Assembly (NCBI GenBank): GCA_050874665.1
Contig: JBNMLC010000001.1
Coordinates: 372,001-436,000 of the forward strand
Reading direction: 5' to 3'
DNA from: RUG11237 sp050874665
GTDB lineage: Bacteria > Bacillota > Clostridia > Lachnospirales > Lachnospiraceae
DNA: 64,000 bases
The notes beneath the pieces are model-generated. The model had not been told where the DNA came from and made no database searches. It saw nothing but the letters and a program-made list of their open reading frames with translations. The position numbers were made by a program, and so were the translations under genes. Below, one piece after another: positions 17,571-25,700 of the stretch; positions within the stretch are counted from its first letter, which is position 1, and every line of letters starts with the position of its first letter.

Positions 17571-18921
17571 AAGAAAGTATTCCATAAAAGAACACGGATT
17601 TTGCAAGGTACAAAGTATAATTAAAACATATGGCTTTGATTATTCGTGGAGCAAAAATTTGCTGTTAACGGGTGTTGCACTTATTGTGGGAATAATAATG
17701 TGTCTTTTCATGCGTGTGAAAGCTACAGGCATTGGGGTTGTGGTTGCGGGAATTGTTTTAATGGTTCCCGTAATTGCAAAATACCATTACTGGGCATTAT
17801 ATGAGGAAAAACGCTTTTCTGACACGGTGGATTATATGGAGTATGTTATTTACAGCTTTTTGAGAATGCCTAAAATTATAAATGCTTTACAAGAGGTAAA
17901 GAAGTTATGTAATGGAAGAATGAAGCAATGTATTGAAAAAACAGTAGACAGGATACAATATGCAGATGATTACAAGGAGATTTATGAGGACGCTTTTTAT
18001 CATATTGAAAAAGAATATGGCAATGATCGTATGCGGGCATTACATCACTTTTTGGCACGAATAGAACAGCAGGGGGGCGATTATGCTCAATCCTTAGAAG
18101 TTTTGTTAGAAGATATCAGACAATGGTCAGAGATGATATATTTGCTACAAAAGGAGCGCAGAGAATTGCAGCGGAAGGCAGCCCTTTCCATTTTATTGTC
18201 TGTTGCTGTTGCAATTACTATGGTTGGGCTTCTTCCAAAAGAAGTCGGTGATATTTCACAAAATTCCTTGTATCAGATTAGTTCCGTTGCTTTTCTTTTG
18301 CTCAGCATGACAGTATATGTTTTATCCAGAAGAAGTTTGATACGTTCCTGGCTGACAACGGAAAATAATGATGAAATGATAAAAAAAGCTTACGATTATT
18401 GTAGTAGCAAAGAAAGCTGTAAAGGGAGACACTATCGCTACATGCAAAAAAAGGTAATACAAAGCATACAGAAAGAGTTCCCTATGTGGCTTAGAAATGT
18501 GATTTTAAATATGCAGACAGAAAATGTGTTTATCGCAATGGAAAAGGCAGCAGAGGATACATCCTATCCATTAAGAAGTGAATTGAAGAATACATTACAG
18601 GAAATCGAAAAAAGACCGGGAAGTATACAGGCGTATCAGCATTTTTTGGAAAAATTCGAGGTGAAACAGATAAAAATGGTATTTTTAATGTTTTATTCCT
18701 TAAACGAGTTTGGAACAAAGGAAGCGCAAAATCAGTTAAATGCCATGATTCAAAGAAATAATAAACTGGCCAAACAGTCGGAACGCTTCATTAATGAAGA
18801 AGAACTTGGAATTTTCGGAATTTACATGCTGCTTCCAATGGTGATAGCAGCGGGGAAAATGCTTTTGGATATGTGGGTCTTTGTGCAACAGTTTCTTGTT
18901 TTCTATTCGAATGTAGTTTGA
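17563..18921 (+). CDS. TadB/TadC-like (T2SSF) inner-membrane platform protein
   Basis: 452 residues. Hydrophobic spans lie near residues 30-50 and 55-75 (LLLTGVALIVGIIMCLF; GIGVVVAGIVLMVPVIA), near 208-225 and 235-250, and one near the C-terminus (IFGIYMLLPMVIAAGKMLL). Between them are long helical cytoplasmic stretches. The second half (EFPMWLRNVILNMQTENVFIAMEKA) resembles the start of the T2SSF domain found in TadB/TadC/GspF. Only one such gene exists here, whereas classic tad loci have a TadB-TadC pair; this protein may do both jobs. It follows the ATPase with an 8-base overlap. Identification rests on layout and context rather than strong sequence identity. Confidence 0.6.
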   Translation: MDKRKYSIKEHGFCKVQSIIKTYGFDYSWSKNLLLTGVALIVGIIMCLFMRVKATGIGVVVAGIVLMVPVIAKYHYWALYEEKRFSDTVDYMEYVIYSFLRMPKIINALQEVKKLCNGRMKQCIEKTVDRIQYADDYKEIYEDAFYHIEKEYGNDRMRALHHFLARIEQQGGDYAQSLEVLLEDIRQWSEMIYLLQKERRELQRKAALSILLSVAVAITMVGLLPKEVGDISQNSLYQISSVAFLLLSMTVYVLSRRSLIRSWLTTENNDEMIKKAYDYCSSKESCKGRHYRYMQKKVIQSIQKEFPMWLRNVILNMQTENVFIAMEKAAEDTSYPLRSELKNTLQEIEKRPGSIQAYQHFLEKFEVKQIKMVFLMFYSLNEFGTKEAQNQLNAMIQRNNKLAKQSERFINEEELGIFGIYMLLPMVIAAGKMLLDMWVFVQQFLVFYSNVV

Positions 18922-18933
18922 GAGGAAGATTTT

Positions 18934-19044
18934 ATGGATGAGATGTTAGCGGAGTATGGAGGAACGGTTGTGATATTGCTTGTAGGAGGAACGGTGCTTA
19001 AAGTCTTAGCATTGTTGCTGAATATAGTGACAGGAGGTGCATAA
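18934..19044 (+). CDS. Small single-span protein with pilin-like EYG motif (36 aa)
   Basis: A 36-residue frame, MDEMLAEYGGTVVILLVGGT..., made of 9 polar residues then one hydrophobic helix to the end. GAGGAAG at about 18921-18927 precedes the ATG by a normal distance. The AEYGGTVV start aligns without gaps with the next three proteins (Y8-G9 in all four). In Flp pilins the mature N-terminus also has E5-Y6 before the helix. There is no leader peptide or Gly before the motif. Stop and the next start overlap as TAATG. I infer a minor pilin or assembly component of the Tad-like cluster; the function is unproven. Confidence 0.6.
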   Translation: MDEMLAEYGGTVVILLVGGTVLKVLALLLNIVTGGA

Positions 19045-19181
19045 TGAAAGAAATATTACAGGAATATGGAGCAGTGGTAATTGCGGCAGTGGCAGCAGGA
19101 ATACTGATAGGGTACCTGCCACGTTTCATGTTTGTGTATGAAATGGCAGGGCAGTTATTTTTGAATGCTATAGGAGGTTAA
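19044..19181 (+). CDS. Small single-span protein with pilin-like EYG motif (45 aa)
   Basis: 45 residues, MKEILQEYGAVVIAAVAAGILIGYLP..., with a single hydrophobic helix at 10-25 and a short tail ending NAIGG. Its start codon overlaps the previous stop by one base, and CAGGAGG sits just upstream, so it is translated with its neighbours. E7-Y8-G9 followed by a Val/Ala/Ile-rich helix resembles a Flp-type pilin core beginning almost at the initiator Met. A very short length is normal for Flp pilins (about 50 residues mature). The next gene begins one base after its stop. Confidence 0.62.
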   Translation: MKEILQEYGAVVIAAVAAGILIGYLPRFMFVYEMAGQLFLNAIGG

Positions 19182-19730
19182 ATGAATCGAATCATAGAAA
19201 AATATGGGCATGTGGCAGTGGTTTGTACGGTGGCAGCAATTATGTTCAGCGTTATTGGAGGCATTGGAATGCAGCTATATAAGAAAACATATTACAGTAA
19301 ACCAGAGAATGCAGGGAATGTGGATGAGAATATGAGATTATTAGCGGCACAAAAAAGATATCCCTTTTTCACTGGAAGCAGATATATCACATTAACACTA
19401 GGATATCAGGGAATAGACGGACAGGAAGGTTTCAGTAAGGAAGATGCACTCTCCTTTATTGAAGCGTACGAATACGAAACAAACGGGTTGGAAGGGAAGA
19501 TAAAAGGAATTGATAAAAATAGGATAAAAGTATATCCCTTTGATGATGAGAGTGAAAATAATCGTGAATTTGTTGACGTGAATAAGACAGGAAAATATTC
19601 GATCCGTTATTGTGTGGAAGGGGAAAGTGGATTAAAAGCAGATATGACAATGCTGGTGTTGGTTGATATATTGCCACAAGGAATGGAATATACGGAAAGT
19701 GCAGGTGTTGCGAATGAAAGCGGCAGTTGA
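19182..19730 (+). CDS. Single-span exported protein of the Tad-like cluster, Ig-like C-terminus
   Basis: 182 residues. The N-terminus MNRIIEKYGHVAVVCTVAAI repeats the Y8-G9 motif and helix of the small pilin-like proteins, then extends into an outside domain of about 145 residues. Its last third (EFVDVNKTGKYSIRYCVEG... LVLVD) looks like a DUF5011/cadherin-type Ig-like strand pattern (vDt...pGtY.v.Y.v.). It is therefore a candidate pseudopilin or tip protein carrying a beta domain. TAGGAGG precedes the start; its last 17 bases overlap the next gene. I do not recognise a named family for the whole protein. Confidence 0.6.
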   Translation: MNRIIEKYGHVAVVCTVAAIMFSVIGGIGMQLYKKTYYSKPENAGNVDENMRLLAAQKRYPFFTGSRYITLTLGYQGIDGQEGFSKEDALSFIEAYEYETNGLEGKIKGIDKNRIKVYPFDDESENNREFVDVNKTGKYSIRYCVEGESGLKADMTMLVLVDILPQGMEYTESAGVANESGS

Positions 19731-20043
19731 GTTATATGTTGATTCTATTATTATGGTTATGATTGTTACTTGTTGTGTATTCTTTATTTCTTCCGGAATG
19801 AGAAATGCGAATGCAAGAAATTTTCATTCAACTACATTAGCAAAGATAGAAGCAAGTGCAGGAAGTGAAAAAGTGATTCAGGAGAGTATGGAAGAAGCGA
19901 AGAAAAAGGGGTATATACTAGAAGTTTTACCTACTTGTCTTTATGAGGACAAAAAATATTATTATGTGACATTACTGTACGAATACAGTGTTCCGTTTTT
20001 GGGAATTAAGCGCGAAAGCAAAATTGAAGGATATGCAAGATAA
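19714..20043 (+). CDS. TadE/DUF4320-like single-span protein
   Basis: About 109 residues from ATG 19714 (CAGGTG 7 bases upstream); the frame stays open further upstream inside the preceding gene but without a start signal. MKAAVELYVDSIIMVMIVTCCVFFISSG is a short polar head with Tyr8 and one membrane span. The outside part has a predicted helix (EKVIQESMEEAKKKGY) and beta strands (YYYVTLLYEYSVPFLGIKRESKIEG). This resembles TadE/DUF4320 pseudopilin-like proteins in size and layout. It lies between two pilin-like genes in the same cluster. Family call is tentative. Confidence 0.55.
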   Translation: MKAAVELYVDSIIMVMIVTCCVFFISSGMRNANARNFHSTTLAKIEASAGSEKVIQESMEEAKKKGYILEVLPTCLYEDKKYYYVTLLYEYSVPFLGIKRESKIEGYAR

Positions 20044-20057
20044 AGGAGGAATTTTAT

Positions 20058-20255
20058 ATGAAAAGTTTTTTAGAAGAATATGGGTTAGTAGTGGTAGCAG
20101 CAATTATTATCGGATTATTTATTTCGTTTGCAAGTCCATTTGGCAATTCCATTAAAAATTATATTACAAGTACTGTGGATAATTTTGCATCTTCCTCACA
20201 ATCAGCAATTACAGGAAGTATGAATAATGGGAATGCTGAAAACCAGGGAAATTAA
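20058..20255 (+). CDS. Flp pilin-like small protein (65 aa), probable major pilin
   Basis: 65 residues: MKSFLEEYGLVVVAAIIIGLFISFAS, then a polar Ser/Thr/Asn/Gln-rich tail. E7-Y8-G9-L followed by a hydrophobic helix is close to the Flp pilin consensus (..EYGL...). It has the strongest Shine-Dalgarno of the cluster (AAAGGAGGAATTTT). With the best pilin match and a soluble tail, it is the best candidate for the main subunit. No prepilin leader with a Gly at -1 is present: only two residues precede the position that would be +1. No TadV/CpaA-type peptidase gene occurs in the window. Confidence 0.62.
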   Translation: MKSFLEEYGLVVVAAIIIGLFISFASPFGNSIKNYITSTVDNFASSSQSAITGSMNNGNAENQGN

Positions 20256-20265
20256 GGAATAAAAT

Positions 20266-20667
20266 ATGAAAAGTGTAGTGAGTCTCGGAATAGGAATTAT
20301 GTTGTTTTTATTTACCATTGAAATTGTTCAATCGATAGAAACAAGATCTATTCGTGAGGAGGAACTAAGACAGGCAGTTACAAGTGCGGTATATACCGCA
20401 CTTGAAATGTCCATTACGGAACCGGAGTTTTTAAAAGAAGAAATCAGCTCACAAGAAGAAAAAAAGTTAAATGAAAAAATGAAAGCTTGTTGTATCAGCT
20501 CGGTGAATACATTGATTAAAAGTAATTCCAAAATAAAAATTACCATTCAAAAAGCGGACTATAGAAGTGGGATTTTAGATGTGTTTGCACAAGCAGAATT
20601 TTCTTATACAAATGGAAGAACAGGACATATCTCATATCGGAAAACCGGTATCATAACTCAATATTAA
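20266..20667 (+). CDS. Single-span protein ending the Tad-like cluster (133 aa)
   Basis: 133 residues. MKSVVSLGIGIMLFLFTIEIVQSIETRSI is an N-terminal membrane span starting almost at the Met. The outside part has a long helix (REEELRQAVTSAVYTALEMS) and a strand-rich C-terminus (ILDVFAQAEFSYTNGRTGHISYRKTGI). The helix followed by strands is pseudopilin-like, but Tyr8 is absent. It starts 10 bases after the preceding stop and is the last gene before a 154-base gap with a new promoter. I do not recognise the family; the operon position argues for a part in the same machine. Confidence 0.55.
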   Translation: MKSVVSLGIGIMLFLFTIEIVQSIETRSIREEELRQAVTSAVYTALEMSITEPEFLKEEISSQEEKKLNEKMKACCISSVNTLIKSNSKIKITIQKADYRSGILDVFAQAEFSYTNGRTGHISYRKTGIITQY

Positions 20668-20745
20668 AATTCAAACAAAGCTCCTTGAAAATTAAATAAT
20701 AGATAAAAGCGAAATACGAAATCGATAAAAATATGCAACCTCCTA

Positions 20746-20774
20746 TTGAAAGATAAACAAATACATAGTAATAT
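20746..20774 (+). promoter_or_regulatory. Promoter of the BspA-like surface gene
   Basis: TTGAAA (20746-20751), 17-base spacer, TAATAT (20769-20774), about 48 bases before the start codon. It separates the pilus-like operon from the surface-protein genes. Confidence 0.55.
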
Positions 20775-20821
20775 AATACTATAAAAGTAAAACACGTAAT
20801 AACGAGATAGGAAGGTGTAAG

Positions 20822-22609
20822 ATGAAAAAAAGAATGATGATAATGTTAATCAGTATAGTTGTAGTGGCAAGCTATATTAACGGACTGGAAATAAAGGCAG
20901 CAGACAATAGAACTATTGGGGAAGTAAATATGGTGAATCTGTCTGAAGTGAAAGAAGAAAATGTGTTATACCTTCCGGAAGGAATCATCAGAATTGAAGA
21001 CGAGGAATTTGATGGATATGGGACACGTTGGAATGCCAACGAAGGTGAGTATGCAACGAAAATTGTTCTTCCCTCTACCCTGGAGTATATTGGGAATTCT
21101 GCATTTGCATCTAGTTGTATTGAGGAAATTGTTATTCCGGGCAGTGTAAAGGAAATTGGGAGTTCTGCTTTTGAGCATTGTAAAAACCTTAAAACAGTAA
21201 TTTTTGAGGGTGATTATGTTGAAAAGATTGGCGACGCTCTGTTTTGGTATTGCGAAAATCTTGAAACAGTAGTAATGCCAGATGCAGTAGGAGAATGGGA
21301 TACTGATTTTGCATTTATGAGCTGTTATCGATTGAAAAACTTGACAGTACCACGGGAGGGAATGGATCGACTCGGAACGGGAATGTTTTATGCATGTGCA
21401 TTGGAAGAGTTTAATATACCGGATTGTGTAACAACTATGAATTATGATGTTTTTACCTGTTGTGATGAATTAAAAGTACTCAGAGCAGGATATAATGTTG
21501 TGAATTTTGTAGATGGAGGATATACAGGGGCACTGAATATTTCTAAGGGATGCTTTGGAACAGGATATTATGATTTGGATAATGTGTGGCACAAAGGACC
21601 TGCTAATATGATTCTGGAAGCACCATTAGATTCAGCGATTGTAGAATATGCAAGGAATTACCGGTATTTTACAGTGAAGTATGATTATCCGGATTTTGAG
21701 CGGATAGAGTGGATATGTGATGGGAAGATTAGAGAGGGTGCTATTAACAGTTATCCTTATATAATCGTAGAATATAAAGCGTATCCAAAGGAAACAAGGC
21801 TAGGTGGGTTATATACAACTGATTTGACAAAAAATGTTCTGCAGGAAGACGGGTATAGCTGTCTTTGGATTGATGTTGATATAGATGTGATTGATGAGCG
21901 GACATATGGACGAGCAATTCCAGCCATACATTATTTCAAAAAAACATATACTACTCAGGATGAAAATTTGGAGTATACAGTAGAGCATACAGATTATTTT
22001 AGGATAATGATTACAAAAGCTTCGTTGGCTGAAAAAAGAGTGCAGATAGAAATTCTGAAATCAGGAACGTGGAAGAGCAAAGATGCAGAGTGGGAATTGC
22101 TTACCCCGGCAATTGATACAACCGTACTAACATCGATACCAACAGCAACACCGACAAAAGAAGTGACGCCAATTGCTACGGTAACACCCAAGCCGGAGGT
22201 AATTACCGCAGAGGTACCTACAATCACTGCAGCACCAACAAGTAAACCTGCAATCACAAAAAAAGTAACACCAATACCAGGCGTTAAAGCTGTGAAACCG
22301 GCAAAAACAAGTATTAAGAGTGCAAAACAGACGGTTGTAAAAAAGCATGGCAAGTGGGCATATAAAAAGGAGGTAAAACTTAGCTGGAAAAAAGCAAAAA
22401 ACGCTGCGGGTTATGTCATATACATGAAGGCTGGAACAGGAAAATATAAAGCGGTAAAGATTATTACCAAAGGAAAGACAGTAAGCTATACTAAGAAGAA
22501 CCTGAAAAAAGGTAAGACTTATTATTTCAAGATAAGAACTTACCGTAAGTTGAACGGACAGAAAGTATATGGAAACTACAGTAGAGTGAAAAAGTTAAAA
22601 ATAAAATAA
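20822..22609 (+). CDS. Secreted BspA-like leucine-rich repeat protein with Fn3-like C-terminus
   Basis: 595 residues. Signal peptide: KKRMMIMLISIVVVASYINGL with a likely cut after EIKA (about 27). Residues 50-250 hold LRR_5/BspA-type repeats, such as VLPSTLEYIGNSAFASSC and EIVIPGSVKEIGSSAFEHC and the looser following copies. A middle region (about 260-425) is unassigned. It is followed by a Thr/Pro-rich linker (TPTATPTKEVTPIATVTPKP, to about 480) and a Lys-rich fibronectin-III-like domain (EVKLSWKKAKNAAGYVIYMK ... KTYYFKIRTYR). No LPXTG or transmembrane anchor is present. Such proteins bind host or matrix molecules in relatives; the ligand here is unknown. It follows the pilus-like cluster from its own promoter. 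Confidence 0.8.
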   Translation: MKKRMMIMLISIVVVASYINGLEIKAADNRTIGEVNMVNLSEVKEENVLYLPEGIIRIEDEEFDGYGTRWNANEGEYATKIVLPSTLEYIGNSAFASSCIEEIVIPGSVKEIGSSAFEHCKNLKTVIFEGDYVEKIGDALFWYCENLETVVMPDAVGEWDTDFAFMSCYRLKNLTVPREGMDRLGTGMFYACALEEFNIPDCVTTMNYDVFTCCDELKVLRAGYNVVNFVDGGYTGALNISKGCFGTGYYDLDNVWHKGPANMILEAPLDSAIVEYARNYRYFTVKYDYPDFERIEWICDGKIREGAINSYPYIIVEYKAYPKETRLGGLYTTDLTKNVLQEDGYSCLWIDVDIDVIDERTYGRAIPAIHYFKKTYTTQDENLEYTVEHTDYFRIMITKASLAEKRVQIEILKSGTWKSKDAEWELLTPAIDTTVLTSIPTATPTKEVTPIATVTPKPEVITAEVPTITAAPTSKPAITKKVTPIPGVKAVKPAKTSIKSAKQTVVKKHGKWAYKKEVKLSWKKAKNAAGYVIYMKAGTGKYKAVKIITKGKTVSYTKKNLKKGKTYYFKIRTYRKLNGQKVYGNYSRVKKLKIK

Positions 22610-22621
22610 TCGTTGATTTTG

Positions 22622-22653
22622 TAAGGAGCTTGATTATGCAGGCTCCTTTTTCA
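22622..22653 (+). terminator. Intrinsic terminator after the BspA-like gene
   Basis: AAGGAGC ... GGCTCCTTTTTC stem-loop with a T run, in the 93-base gap before the next gene. Some read-through into the adhesin gene is possible, because no clear promoter follows. Confidence 0.75.
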
Positions 22654-22702
22654 ATGAAAAAGGGGAAAAGAGCAAAAGAACAACGAGAAAGGAGAAAAGA
22701 CA

Positions 22703-25700
22703 ATGAGAAAAGCAGAATTTAAGAAAACGGTGGCTGCAATGCTTGCAGCACTTATGGTAGTTCAAGCTATGGATTACATATTGCCTGCAAATACAGTCCG
22801 GGCAATACAACATACGCGGGAAATGATAATACAGGATGAAGAAAAACAAAAACTGGAAGAAAAGGTTACAGAAATGACATCTTCCGCTCCGAAAGAATTG
22901 GAAGGAGATATGATAGAGCCGGAAGTGAATGCATACAGTCAGGGAGAAGGACATTTTACTGTTACCCTAAATGGGAGTGGTAATACAGTGTCCTATAGGA
23001 TTTATCTGTACAATGTAAAAAATGAAGAGCCGGCAGTTGGTGATACTGTCAGTATAACAAAAATTGGAAGTAAAGACATTCCGTCAGCCAACGAACCGCA
23101 ATGGAAAGTAGTAAGGCTTGACAATAATGGTTCCGCTGCTAAAGACTATTTTGACCTTTCTTTTGAAGAATTAATTTTGCGAAGAGATGGTCCAACAAGC
23201 CATTCGCAAGGGTGGAGTGGTATTCAGCTCAAAGTCAGATTTAATATGGATAAGCATGTATTTCAGATAAGCCAGACAGCGGAAAACATAGAAAATGGTC
23301 GTTTGTGTCTGATTGTATCTAGCGATCCCGAGATACAACAGCAGATGATAGAAGAAAATAATTTAGAAGCAAAAGATTCCTGCACTGATATTATGAATAA
23401 ATTAAAAGTGCATGACGGTGCAACAGGAATTACAGGCTACCTTCAATGTAATTCTTATAATTGCGGTTTGGCAGATTATAATGAAGATGGAAATTATTCT
23501 TTTGGTGAACTTACCATTAATTTTAAGAAAGGGAAAGAAAGCTTAAAAATTAATCCGAATCATGGAATCTATACCGGAAAGAATGGAGAAACCATAACCG
23601 GCACATCTGCAAAAGAACTGACAACAAAAACATGTGGAGAAACAACAGCAATCAATACACCAAAAAGAACCGGTTATACATTTGATGGCTGGATTGTAAC
23701 CAATGGAACCGGAGGAAATGGAAGCTATAACAGCAGTACGAAGAAATATACCCACTGTACAAAAGAAGGAACAGGAGCAACGACGTTAAAAGCAACATGG
23801 AAAAAGGTTGGTGCAACAAATACACCGGCACCTACTCTGGCACCCGAATTTAATCAGACAGTAGAATATTATACATGGTCTGAAACAGAACAAAAATGGC
23901 AGCAGTTAGGAGGAAAGGAGGTCTATTCTGTAAAAAAAGGAGATATGTTTGATTGCCGTTCCCTTGCAGAGAAAAATCAGCCGGGGGGATACTATATCAG
24001 TGACATCATAGTACAAAGTGCAGAGACAACAAAGTGGAATAGCATTGAACGTTCCTATGTGGTGAATACAGCTACGATTGTGCATATCAATTACAGACCA
24101 AACTGCTCAACGCTTCAGGTAGATCCAAATGGAGGTGTCTGGAATGGAAATAATAAAGTACAAGGTTTTACACAGGCTTATGGAACTTCTTTGCAAATAC
24201 CGAAGCCCATAAGAGATAAATATAAATTCGATGGTTGGAATCAACGGATAGGCAATGGTTCTATGTCAGACGACAATACAACATATAAATTCGGACCAAA
24301 TGCTGAAGTTGTGGATTATATTACGGCAAAGTGGAAAGCCATTGAATTCAAAATCAAGTATGAACGCAATGAACCCAGTGGTATTGGTAAATTGTCTATG
24401 CAATCGCAGGAACGATTGAATATTGAAAGTCAAGGTACCATGTATGATGTGGGTCCTTATGCAAATGCCAGATTTTTAGGATGGTGTTTGGCCGTAGGAA
24501 ACTGGAACGAAAACATAGGAGAGCTAACCAGTGTCCGCTGGCTAAAAGCAGATGGGACATTTGATGGCGTAGAAATACAAAAAGGGGAAAAGAGGTTTGA
24601 CACAGACGCTTACACTGGAAAAATATTTCCCAATTTGGCCAGCGTGCAGGAGCTTGTTCCTTATGTAAATAACGATGGAGAGGTACTTACCTTAGTAGGA
24701 ATGTGGAGCATCGATGTCGATTATGACGCTAAGGACGGAATCAATACAGCAGCATTAAGTGCCGGACAGCATGGCATTGCGCCGGACAAAACATTTGCAT
24801 TGATTAATGAAGCTCCAAGCCTTCTGGGGAATGAATTTGTAGAGTGGATTGACCCGGTACAACAGGCAATCAATAAGGTTGGAAAATCATATGCGGAAAC
24901 GGGAAAGACAATGTATATGCAGGCAATGGAAAGCAGCATAAAAATAAATGTATCGGATAGTAAAACATATGATAAAGGACAGACAATAAACAAAGGTTTT
25001 GAAAATGATAAAATTCTTTATGCAACATACCAGTATTACATTCAGTACCAAAAGGCTGACGGAACCATTATCGAAAAGGATAATGTGGCTAAGAAGAAAG
25101 AGTTTGCGAGGGATTATGGCACAGCAACAACTATTTCTGATGTAACCTATCCAACCAACGGTAATACGCAAGGACATCACTATACTTCAGAAAAACTCTG
25201 GCACGTAACCGCAGATAGTGGGGAACGCTATAAATATGCAGATGCGTCCAATTACCCAGGGAAAAATTACTCCAACAGCTACAAGCAGGGAGCAACCGCA
25301 CTGGTAAATCGAAGCGTAATTTTAAAGGCAGTGGAGGAAGCAAATACATATATCATAAAATACAATGCAAATAATGATGCAGCCTCCACAAAAAAACTTC
25401 AGAACTGGAGCAAAATGAGAGAACAGAAGATTACCTATGGAGAGAATATAACTATCAAAGATATTGCAGGAAGTGAGCTGCCAGGTTATACCTTTGCCGG
25501 CTGGAATACGAAAGCAGATGGAAGTGGAGTGAACTTTTCAAATAAAGAGGGAAATACGGTAAAAGAGTTTCTTTCCAAAGCAGGAAAGAGTGTTGATGAA
25601 GATGGAGCAGTAATTCATCTGTATGCACAGTGGAGAGCAAAATCTTATACCATAACTTTTGATGTTAACCGCCCATCACCAGAAAATAACACACATGCAT

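Noticed and set aside
22130..22290. Repeats of ACCAAC/ACACC type resembling a tandem array
   Set aside because: Codes for a Thr/Pro-rich linker in a secreted protein; not CRISPR and no regular spacers.
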